This document shows, in pieces, positions 1-8,931 of a stretch of 64,000 nt of DNA. The notes beneath the pieces were generated by a model. It was not told the DNA's origin and ran no database searches. It saw only the letters and a program-made list of their open reading frames with translations. The stretch lies in the NCBI GenBank assembly GCA_014529385.2, contig CM043967.1, positions 78,823,278 to 78,887,277 of the forward strand, in the 5' to 3' direction. The first letter of the stretch is position 1. Every line of letters starts with the position of its first letter. The position numbers were made by a program, and so were the translations under genes. The stretch is from Adiantum capillus-veneris (lineage: Eukaryota; Streptophyta; Polypodiopsida; Polypodiales; Pteridaceae).

Positions 1-1562
1 AGTTGGAATGAGAAATTTCTTTAGACCAATTGAATAAGTGTGGAGAAACAAACCAATGGTAAATTGAGAATAGAACACTTACTTGATTTCTCGCACACCT
101 TTTAAGGGGAGGACAGATGCTGGCTAACCATCACGAATTGCCACACTTGAAAGTTTTGAAGATGATTTCATGATCATTAACATAACCATGAGAGAGATCA
201 TGATGTATTTACAAGTTGTTGAGGTGCTACAAATGATTTATTGGGTTGATGGAGTAAGAGATTGTAGAATGGAAAGAGTGGAGAATAGAGTTGCACTTCA
301 TCCAAAGAGGAGGGTTAGGAGGGAGGATGTGAAAGAGGGAGAGTTGGGGTTTTCTCTACTATTGATCAAGAAACAACATGAAGTTGAAAATATAGGTGTG
401 TGTCCTTGAGTCTCTCCAAGGGGGGCTATTTATAGTTGTGTAGGAGTGGGAATATGCTACACTTAATTAGAGTAAGTGATTAGACCTAATTAAGTGTCCT
501 TTGACCACTCATTGAATATAGGACATAAAAGGGATTATTTATTCACCAAAAATATCATTTTAGACCGTGAAGGCTCCATAGGGGTGCATAATGTAGGTGG
601 GCCCCACCATGAGGCCCTACGGGTGGCTCCTGCGGGGTATCTCAACTTGTCTGTCTTGGCATTTAGAAATCATCTTTAGGTTGGTCCCATCACATGCAAG
701 TGACCTTGAACACTCATTGCTCTTCTAGAAGATGAGTGGGGGAAAAATAAGATCTCACCCTCTTGATTTACTGTTCCCTTTTGCTGCGAATCTGACAGAT
801 TTACACTATTTTGACCATAACTTTTTACCTGTAGCTCGGAATGACATGCTTCAAAAGGCAAAACTGACCTTCTCAACATGTTTGATATGAAGTTGGACTA
901 TTCTTCACGCCCATGCACCAAGAAATTCGGTTTGGAAGGTCCACACTAGGCTAGGGAACCTTTTGCTTCCAAGTCTTCTTGTATGGGCCCTTTGCTTGTA
1001 TGCATCCAAGGGGAATCATGTTTTTTCAAAAGGCTATGATGCTTAAACAAATAGAGGAGGGCCCAATATTATTTTCTTGTGAAAAGAATATACAATTGGA
1101 GTCTTTTTGAAAGGAGAGAAACTATATGTATATTCTTAAGAGATATTGGGCCACCTATGTAGGGGGCATAGAAGACTTGTAGAGAGGGACCATAATCTTT
1201 GGTAAAGACAAGTGGAGAGTTGATTTCCATGGGAATTTATCTATATGGGGTGGAAGATGGATATATTATTTTTCTACTACTAATTCACAAGAGGTAAGAA
1301 AGTTTGGGGGTATATAGTTGGTTATTGTATGCTTATTCTATTTACAAAGAAAAAAAGAAAAGGGTGGTAATATAAATATATGACTAAGGTGACATTTTTG
1401 GGAAGAGTATAATCTATGTGTCGCCACAAAGGTTAAACGAAGAGGGGGAATTTACTCTAGATAACTTAATAGCGTAGAAAAATATATACACATATGAGGA
1501 AGAGGACGTTGAGTAGGCTGACAAATGTTGCAAAAAGATGGTTACCATTTTATGCCACTCAA
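1..1562. other. No gene recognised
   Basis: AT-rich sequence with only short open frames that show no recognisable motif on either strand. Copia-related sequence begins at about 1563. I see no LTR, inverted repeat or RNA gene here. Confidence 0.5.
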
Positions 1563-2805
1563 TAGCTCATTTTGGTTGGGATGTACATCAATCAGACATT
1601 GTTACTGCTTTCTTGAATGGTGAAATATTTGAGGAAGTTTATGTAACGTAGCCTCGCGGTTTTGTCATAAAAGGACAAGAGGACAAAGTGTGCAGATGTA
1701 AGAAGGCTTTGTATGGGTTGAAGCAATCTCCTCGTGCTTGGTACGAGAAAGCTGACACTCATTTGGTTAAACGAGGCTTTCGTAACAGTCCAACAGAAAG
1801 CACATTGTATGTAAAGCGTGAGGGTGATGTACTTCTTATTGTGGTTCTTTATGTTGATGATTTGCTGATCACTGGACCAAATGAGAGACACATTGCTGAA
1901 TTTAAGGCTGATTTGAATGCTACTTTCAAGATGAAAGATTTGGGGCTGTTGCATCATTACTTGGGTATACAGTTTAAGCAGTGTGATGGTGGTATTGCCT
2001 CGTGTCAGAAAAGTTACATAGAGACATTGCTATGTAAGTTTGGACTTGAGGATTGCAAACCTATTGCCACTCCCATGGAAACAGGTTTGAAGTTGAGTCT
2101 ACATGATGCTGGCAATCCTGCTGATGTCACTCTTTACCAAACTGCTGTTGGCTGCCTCATTTATGTATGCAACACGAGGCCGGATATTCAGTTTGCAGTC
2201 TCACAGGTCAACAGATTTATGCATAGCCCAGGGTCTAAGCATTGGCAGGCTGTCAAGAGGATTTTCCGCTACCTTAGTGGCACTTTACATCTTGGCTTGT
2301 TTTATCCCAAGGGGGGATCATTGCCACCAGACTTGCATGCTTTTTTCGACTCAGATGGGGCTGGTTGTTTTGACACGCGAGTGTCCACAAGTGGTTTTTA
2401 TTTCATGCTTGGCAGTTCATGTTTATCATGGCTGAGCAAGAAGCAACCTACTGTGGCCACTTCGAGTTGTGAGGCTGAGTACAAGGCAGTCTTCACAGCT
2501 ACAGTTGAGTGTGTATGGCTCAGACACCTTATGGCTGATTTGGGTGTTGGACAGGACACTGCCAACACTATCTACACTGACAGTCAGAGCGCATTGGCAG
2601 TTGCGAGGAACTTAGTTTTTCATGCTCGCACAAAGCACATTGATGTGCATTACCACTATGTCAGGGAGAGGCTCTCAACAGGAGAGATCAGCTTGGCTTA
2701 TGTGCCAACACAGGACAACCTTGCAGATCTTTTCACAAAGGCATTGTCTCATGAGAAGCTTGAAGTTTTCCGCAAAGCTTTGGGCTTACTCCCCTTTGTG
2801 GACGA
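1563..2805 (+). pseudogene. Ty1/copia pol fragment (RT C-terminal half + RNase H), copy 1
   Basis: This is the 3' part of a copia polyprotein. It enters in the middle of reverse transcriptase (AHFGWDVHQ, LYGLKQSPRAWYEK, then the catalytic YVDDLL motif near 1849-1866). It continues through RNase H (SSCEAEYKA, TDSQSALA, RTKHIDVHYHYVRE) and ends near LADLFTKAL. One TAG interrupts the frame at about 1649-1651, where copy 3 has a lysine codon. Everything upstream (gag, protease, integrase, first half of RT) is missing, so this is a 5'-truncated element. The normal stop after the RNase H domain is altered, so the frame runs on into the LTR. The YVDD motif is intact, but the fragment cannot be autonomous. 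Copies 2 and 3 near 28.5 and 41 kb are the same family. Confidence 0.9.
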
Positions 2806-2880
2806 TCCTGTCCTCAAGGCATGGCACTTCCCTTTACTCATGTGCCAGCTCTCGTTCACCGCATCACTCCAGGGGGGATT

Positions 2881-3094
2881 TGTTACCATATACATGTGGT
2901 AGTGATGTGTGTGAACACACTAGGATCGCCGGGGCATTTTAGGTTTTTTCCCCCGTGCATTGTATATACGCCCATCACTCTAGGGCTATCTATCTTTCCA
3001 TTGCACACTAAGTAATACACTCTCTATTGTGTACCTTGAGCTTCCTTCGTCTTCTCCAAGCTGTGTGCATTTCTCTGCAACCCTAATTCCAACA
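2881..3094 (+). repeat. Copia LTR (copy 1, 3' LTR)
   Basis: Begins TGTTACCATATACATG after a purine tract (AGGGGGGATT) and ends CTAATTCCAACA, so it has TG...CA ends. It matches the two LTRs of the complete copy at 28530 and 32191 but is about 13 bp shorter because part of the CCCTCTTTAGGAGG stretch is missing. No partner 5' LTR lies upstream in the window. Confidence 0.88.
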
Positions 3095-3615
3095 AAACGA
3101 ACCCATAGTAATTATGGGCTCTCGTGGGGCTATTTAAAGTATAATCTATAGTTATGTTCCAAAACAGGTAGGTTCTTGAGACAAGGGGGTAGGGCCCCAT
3201 GTCCATTAGCTGCCAGATAGTGTTAGTCACACTTTAGCAGACAATAAACATATGGCCGCAACAACAATACTGAGCTTCACGAGTGACAAAAATTGGTTGA
3301 CATGTAATGCTGTGTGAATAGGTGCTCCTTGAGCACAGAGGGTGATCAAAGGATCCCTCACGTTAGAAACATATCAATTATACAACTTTTACAAGGGAAG
3401 TTGAAACCACTTGATGTCGTTGATTTTCCTCCTTAGAATGCCTTCTAAAAGAAACATTATCAAGTGTATGAAGGTGTGTTCTACACACAATCAATTGCCC
3501 AAAAGTGGGTGTCCATGACGACTACTCTTACATGGAAAATCTGTATAAAGCAACATTTTATTCACATATTGCCCAATTTTTTGAAGTTGGAGGTGGTTGT
3601 GTTTCTCTTTTCTGG
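3095..3615. other. No gene recognised (between copia LTR and composite element)
   Basis: Short open frames only, with no motif I recognise. It ends where the 35-bp inverted repeat of the composite element begins. Confidence 0.5.
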
Positions 3616-3650
3616 CATTAGGGCCAAAAACGACTCAAAAAGGGATGTGT
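3616..3650 (+). repeat. Left terminal inverted repeat of composite element
   Basis: Starts CATTAGGGCCAAAAACGACT and continues CAAAAAGGGATGTGT. The reverse complement of 13141-13175 matches at 32 of 35 positions. Just inside both copies the string TAAGGAAT recurs, directly on the left and after 9 further bases on the right, so the repeat may be longer with a gap. Confidence 0.8.
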
Positions 3651-3672
3651 AAGGAATTGGTTAAATTACTAA

Positions 3673-3911
3673 TTAGCAGAGCCGTTTGTGGAATATGCTA
3701 CTACGCGGAGTGTCTATCAAAGACCAGTTACAACTGCAAATGAAGCACAACAACTTCGCAACGAGGGAAAGAAACACATTGATATATGGACAGATGGGAG
3801 CTTGTATCCACCGGATCCTAGCACTGGAAGGTATCCATCTTTTAACACTCCTCATGATTTGATGAGATTTGTTGGTGATGGGGTTGATGGCTTACTAGGA
3901 TATAGTTATAG
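3673..3911 (+). CDS. Coding-like exon upstream of the RAG1-like transposase
   Basis: An open frame without an in-frame ATG near its start. It follows a plausible splice acceptor (TTAGCAG) and contains a protein-like stretch (HIDIWTDGSLYPP ... LMRFVGDGVDGLLGYSYR). No family is recognised. It lies between the left inverted repeat and the coiled-coil exon at 3983, and may be an upstream exon of the same gene, joined across roughly 3905-3982. The exact donor could not be fixed because reading phases are ambiguous. An overlapping ATG frame at 3694 is shorter and looks less protein-like. Confidence 0.35.
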
Positions 3912-3982
3912 GTTATCTCATTTACACATTGATCATACACATTAAATTCAATATCTCAAAATTGTTTTGTCTTCAAATGCAG

Positions 3983-6022
3983 TAAGAATTTTAGAACTTG
4001 AAAACCAAATAGCATCTCTAAAACAAGAAAATCACCAACTTCGGACTTTAAAAGAAACTCCAATAGGATTAAGAGCACGAGTAAAACGAATGAGAGATGT
4101 AGTAAACTTAACAGAAGGTTCTGGACAAAGAAAAAAAAGATTAAAGATTACTAGAGAACATGTGACTAGTCTTTTAGGATTTGATATGTCCAATGGTCAA
4201 GAAAGGGTGAGATTTTTGAATGAGGTAATGAACAAAAGTGATATTCTTAAACTTTTGAAACTTCCTGAAAATCAAACTCAGAAAAAATTGGTATTTCAAA
4301 GTTTACTGAAAGATATGGGTTTATTGGTCCAACCTTCTCAAATGCAAGAAGTTTGTGACACAGTGGGGGTGAGTAGAAAGGGTTACAGGTCCATCTCTAA
4401 AACCTAGTTTCAGGTTTTAAAGTATTACAAGATTAAAGCTTTTGGGTTGCCTAGGCCTCATAATGTTGGGAAAGTTAGGACTCTATTAAACGAAGAAATA
4501 CCCGAACATTTTGGAGAGTACTATCATATAGAAGGAACGATGCCATATGAAAAACAGAAAAAAAAATCTTCTTTGGAGTATAATGTTTTTAATAACATTT
4601 GGATGAGTATAAAAAATGTTCAATCTGCTATGGTAAGATACTATAATATGCAAGAAGTAGATTGTGAAGGAAAACTTATATTTGTTCTGAAATTGGATGA
4701 AGCTCAAATTCAAAAATGTCAAAAAATGGAAAGAGTATCCATATCCCTTATGAATAGAGCATTGGACTATAGCCAGGGTAAGCTTGATTCCCCATACCAC
4801 AAAACTCAATCAGAAATGGAACTTTGGTGGATTGGAGCAGCTCAAATACCAGTAGAAAATCACGATACATTGAAATGGCTGTTTTTGCATACCGATATCC
4901 CTTCTGTTATACAGGACCAAAATGCAGGTGAAAAACTCTGTGTAGATGGCATGGGTGACTTTTTTGTAGAATGGCACTTGAGTGCCGACCTAAAAGCATT
5001 AAAGTGCATGTTTGGTGTATGTGGAGGTGCCAATACCAAGCATCCATGTCTATATTGCATGGCAAGCACTGGAACAAAAGGATGGCTTGCAGAACACGAG
5101 GTTAGAAAAGCACCATCGAGGAATAGTGTTAACGTCATCGACTACCCGTCGTCTTCTATGATTTGGGATCCAATTCTAACAATAGATTTAAAAAATGTAC
5201 ATATATGCACAATGCATGCAGAGATTAGAATCTTGGACAAATTGCTTCGACTCCATCTTGACTATGAATATTCTATTAAGCCAACTAAACTTGCAGACGA
5301 GTGCATAGAAAAATGCGAGGCTTTGCTCTTTCAAATGGGTTTTCATGGTGGTCAAGTGCATCTAAAAAAAGATCCCACTCTTTCAAAAGGAACCGGTGAT
5401 GTTTTGCAAGATGTTTCAATGGGTGGAGCAAAAGCCAGAAGATTTTTGAGTAACCATGACAACAAACAAGTTGATGCTATGTGGAACTGCTGGAAGGATC
5501 TTTGTGTTATAACAACCAATGTCAAAAGTAGACCAGATGTAGCCAACAAACGCATGGAAGTGTGGAAGAAGCTCCACAGTTTTTTGAAAGTTTTGAGACA
5601 ACAAGTTAGCTCTGCTACTTATGCAGATGACTTTAAAAAGACAATAAAGCTTTTAATAACTGCTATTACAGATGCTTGGGGAGCAAAAGACATCACATAT
5701 TACTTGGTGAGTATTCAATTAATTTCTAAAGTTCTGATAGTATTTTACTTTGTATCCTATTGAGTTTAACTAACTTTTTTTTTAATAGCATATTCTGTAC
5801 CTGCATGGACCATATTTTGCAAAACAAGGACCCCTTGCAACATGGAATACTCAGGGAATGGAAAAATCTCACTATCAAGCGAGGACTTCTTTTTTCAATT
5901 GTACGAGAAAGGGAGGTGGACAAAGAAGGAGCAATGCACTAAAGGAATTATTCAATTGGTTCTATAGGAGGCAATTACAACGGATGAGATCAAACAACCA
6001 TGCTACTCAACCACAGATCTGA
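3983..6022 (+). CDS. DDE transposase with RAG1/Transib-like catalytic layout (one in-frame TAG)
   Basis: Two exons joined across an 82-bp intron (5707-5788, GTGAGT...TTTAATAG). The first begins after an AG acceptor with a coiled coil (LELENQIASLKQENHQL). One TAG at 4405-4407 interrupts an otherwise continuous frame. Numbering the frame from 4447, candidate catalytic Asp84 (KLDEAQ, 4696) and Asp181 (SADLKAL, 4987) are followed by Cys201-x2-Cys204. After the intron come His421-x4-His426 (YLHILYLHGP) and Glu445 in WNTQGMEKSH (5861-5863). In mouse RAG1 the residues are D600, D708, C727/C730, H937/H942 and E962, with WASEGNE around the Glu. D-to-E spans 361 residues here and 362 in RAG1. GGAKARRFL resembles the GNFARKLM segment. 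Membership of the wider RAG1/Transib/CMC clade is an inference; CACTA and Chapaev transposases share a looser version of the pattern. The TAG suggests recent decay or an unseen intron. Confidence 0.7.
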
Positions 6023-6114
6023 GATTAATGCTTCACTTTGAAACTTTGTACTTCTTTCTAAAGAGATCCAAATTCAAAAAAGATATTTTGGTGCAAAAAA
6101 TTGTCAAATTTACA

Positions 6115-7281
6115 TCAGCTTTTGATTTTTTTTATATCTCCAGGCATGTCACCCCTATATCTCAAAAACTTTCTTCTTTTATAGCCCCCGAGAAGGTTGA
6201 CATTTGTCTCCTGAGCTGCTGCTGCATAGGTAGAGTAGCAAAGAAAGTATCTTGCTCTTGAGGCATTGAATCCTGCAGCATATCCAAACATTCGAAGTGC
6301 TGCTGCTCTCTCAAGTAGCATAATCTTGTTTGCATTGATTTGAAGGAGAGTGTACCCTAAAAACTGTGACAATATCTTCAGTGCAAACATTGGCAACTCA
6401 GGATCTTCAGAATACTGCATGTGGAAAGCACAGAAGGTGGCACTATCCAATGTAGGCATGTAGTGCATGAGAGAGGAGGCATCCCTTCTTGAAGAGCCCT
6501 CTATTGCTTTCCCTCTAGAGCCTTTAGCTCTCCCAAGAAAATTGTCTTTGTCAAGGAGTTCAATCTGCAAAACAAGACAATGAGTAATTAAAACTAACTT
6601 GGAAAAAAAGAAAGATTTCAGTAGGATCACCTTTTGCAATTCATCTTCGGCAATGACTTTTTCTTGAAGGAGATTGCATGATCCGGTCATCTCTCTTATG
6701 TCAACTTCCTTTCCAATTTTTTTCAGCTTAAAGTCTCTGCCAAAAGATTGGATGCCAAGCTCAACAAGCCTCTTCTCAAAATCCTCATCTTTGAGGGAAG
6801 GTTTTTCCTCTTCCACTCTTCTCATGCATAGAGCAAGAGCATCAGGAGCACGCAAAAAATCTTTATTGGATGTATGAAGATCAAGTGCCAAAAACTCCTC
6901 TTTTGACTCTTCTTCTGTGTCAATAAAATCTTTGGCCACCTCAGAAGCTTCAGAAATGGTTGCAATACAATAGTCCTCCCTCATATTAAGCAAACACTGG
7001 ATATGATGGAGAGGAATATACTCTTTCCCATTGATAAAGAAGTAGGGAAGGTTTGGAATAGTAAGGGAAGCTTCATATACCTCTGCCTCATCTATTGGCT
7101 CATCAATGACAGTACTAGCTCTAAATTGAGCAACATCAAAATTTGCACTCTCCTGCTCCTCAGCTGCAACATCAACCTCCTCCTCTTCTAGAATTTCACT
7201 TTTCTCAAGCTGCAAAACTGTGGAAACATTTTTATTTGTTGCCTCATCTGTATCTTTCACTTCATCAGCTTTGCCTTGCAT
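6115..7281 (-). CDS. Acidic protein of unknown function (gene B of composite element)
   Basis: Two exons, 7281-6631 and 6564-6115, joined in frame across a short intron (GTGATC...TTTTGCAG) to give about 366 residues. The ATG at 7281 is the first after a possible acceptor (CCTTAAAG). The N-terminal quarter is strongly acidic (EILEEEEVDVAAEEQE). The middle contains FFINGKEYIPLHHIQCLL, and the C-terminus is basic (GGYKRRKFLRYRG). No family was recognised. It runs tail to tail with the transposase gene: the stop codons are 92 bp apart. A downstream-oriented short frame at 7693-7433 may be its first exon. Confidence 0.5.
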   Translation of the reverse strand: MQGKADEVKDTDEATNKNVSTVLQLEKSEILEEEEVDVAAEEQESANFDVAQFRASTVIDEPIDEAEVYEASLTIPNLPYFFINGKEYIPLHHIQCLLNMREDYCIATISEASEVAKDFIDTEEESKEEFLALDLHTSNKDFLRAPDALALCMRRVEEEKPSLKDEDFEKRLVELGIQSFGRDFKLKKIGKEVDIREMTGSCNLLQEKVIAEDELQKVILLKSFFFSKLVLITHCLVLQIELLDKDNFLGRAKGSRGKAIEGSSRRDASSLMHYMPTLDSATFCAFHMQYSEDPELPMFALKILSQFLGYTLLQINANKIMLLERAAALRMFGYAAGFNASRARYFLCYSTYAAAAQETNVNLLGGYKRRKFLRYRGDMPGDIKKIKS

Positions 7282-7432
7282 GTCAACTTTAAGGAACAAA
7301 AAGAAAAGAAAAGCAACTTCTTTTGGAACAAGGTTACAAGGTTTCAAATGTAATTGACAAGAAATGGTAGGTGGACAAACAAAGGAAGTCTTCTTAGAAA
7401 ATCTTCCAAACCTCCTTGTTACTTTGCTCTTC

Positions 7433-7693
7433 TTAGTTTGTAGTATATTCGGTTAGATGACAATATGCCTTCCCATCTAAAACCAAACACTTGCCTTCAA
7501 CTGCTTCTTCAAACTCTTTGAATTCTTCTGCCAAGAAGTCTTTCAAATGGTCTAACAAAGCTGCAAGATCAAACACAGGATTGAATATTTCATATGCTTT
7601 GGCGTACACCTCCATGTCACCACCATCCATCACAGCCACCAATAGTTTTTCACTTGGACTCTCCTCCAAAATCTCCTCCCGGCCTTCCATCAT
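7433..7693 (-). CDS. Small acidic ORF, possible first exon of gene B
   Basis: 86 codons from the tandem ATGATG at 7693 to a TAA. It is rich in Glu and Leu, with a helical look (LAALLDHLKDFLAEEFKEFEEAVEGK), and ends with VLDGKAYCHL. That end echoes the INGKEYIPL motif of the neighbouring gene B protein. It sits nearest the central promoter region and reads away from it. I found no canonical donor that joins it cleanly to 7281, so it may be a separate small gene. Confidence 0.4.
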   Translation of the reverse strand: MMEGREEILEESPSEKLLVAVMDGGDMEVYAKAYEIFNPVFDLAALLDHLKDFLAEEFKEFEEAVEGKCLVLDGKAYCHLTEYTTN

Positions 7694-7769
7694 AGTAGAG
7701 GAAAAGTCGACAGGTGAAGCTAGGTACAAGTGCCAATGTACCACACCAAAACGAAACCGGACCACGCGA

Positions 7770-8920
7770 TAGGCGCTTGATCCAAGCTCCGGAAATGCCT
7801 CCCTTCGCGTCGTGCGGGACAAAGTCACACAAACACCAAACGGACCAAACGACGCGATAGACATTGGACCTGGTCTTTGGAATTGCTTCCCTGCGCGTCG
7901 TGCGGGACAAAGCCAACCAAAACCGTAAAACAACACCAAACGACGTGATAGGCGTTCGACCCAACCTTTGGAACTTCTTCCCTGCGCGTCGTACGTGACA
8001 AGGCAAACAAGAAGCGATAGCGTCCACCAATGTGCAATTTGCAAAGATAAGATTGTGCGAGGCGAAAGGACTACACAAAAATAGATAATATCTCGCGTCG
8101 TATGATAAGTGAACGTGGAACATTTTTAAAATTCGAGACCAACCTATATATATATCCGATATATGACCGTTAGTGACACGTGTCAGCCATGCACACGTGC
8201 CACGTGGCATGCGTACAACGGTCGTCGTACGGACGGCTTTATGTATATAAACACTTGTCACGTGCTCATTTTGTGCTTTCTCCTATAGTCGACATTCGCG
8301 TCATGTCGTCCTCAACTACCCGTACACTTGTCATCCGTCCACTAAGCCAAACCAAGTTTCCTCTCATCGACGCGACCGGAACTGTTGGGCATGTGGGCGC
8401 ACTTTCTACTTTCTACCGCTTCCTAAGCGTCCCTTACGATGCGATAGGCGCAAGTCCCAGAGTCTCGGTGAACCCCTCATCGCGTCGTGCGGGAGGTCGA
8501 CACTGCATAAAAATTTGACCTCGCATACGATGCTCTATACTATTTCCAAAGGTATTTGTGTGCCTTCTACAGCGTTGTGGTAGTCTCGACCTCCAAATAT
8601 TCATGGCTTCCCATACTATGCGATAAGCGTATGTTGCAACTGCTGGGTGGGGCTCTCATCGCTTCGTGCGGGGATTCTCAGCTTAAAGATTTCACCTCGC
8701 ATACGGCACGATACGGCAATGTTCTAGGGTGTGGTTGCGCCCTCTATCGCGTCGTACAGGCAGTTCTGTGATATTCTTTTCGCACGTTCCGGTGGTCACA
8801 TATGACGCTTTCCACAGCTTTTGTCAGCCTTCTATCGCATCGTGTTATCCTTCTCTTCACACACGGCGCGATAGAAACATCTTGAAGGTTGTGGCCTACC
8901 CCTCTGTCGCGTGGTGTGTT
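7770..8920. promoter_or_regulatory. CG-rich motif array between divergent genes B and C
   Basis: The decamer ATCGCGTCGT and close variants recur in both orientations (ACGACGCGAT), often extended to GCGTCGTGCGGGA or GCGATAGGC. Three units of about 88-91 bp are tandem on the left, with cores near 7807, 7895 and 7986. More scattered copies lie near 8095, 8436, 8480, 8660, 8745, 8835 and 8865. The array is much richer in CpG than its surroundings. Position between two divergent genes suggests a bidirectional control region or a transposase/host factor binding array; both are inferences. Confidence 0.55.
8142..8264. promoter_or_regulatory. G-box cluster with TATA-like sequences (bidirectional promoter candidate)
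   Basis: Four CACGTG G-boxes lie at 8177-8182, 8194-8199, 8201-8206 (within the palindrome GCCACGTGGC) and 8259-8264. A TATA-like TATATAA lies at 8244-8250 on the plus strand toward gene C. A TATATATATA run near 8150 can serve the minus strand toward gene B. G-boxes are bound by bZIP and bHLH factors in plants. No transcription start was seen. Confidence 0.5.
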
Positions 8921-8931
8921 CTTGTACCCAA

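Noticed and set aside
7490-8261. Long frames opposite gene B and across the CG-motif array
   Set aside because: They arise from low stop density in CpG-rich repeats. Repeated peptides such as RTTRRE simply mirror the DNA repeat units.
8911-8931. Earlier start codon for the H3-like gene (seven codons upstream)
   Set aside because: The upstream codon is GTG, not ATG. The ATG at 8932 directly gives the H3-type tail.
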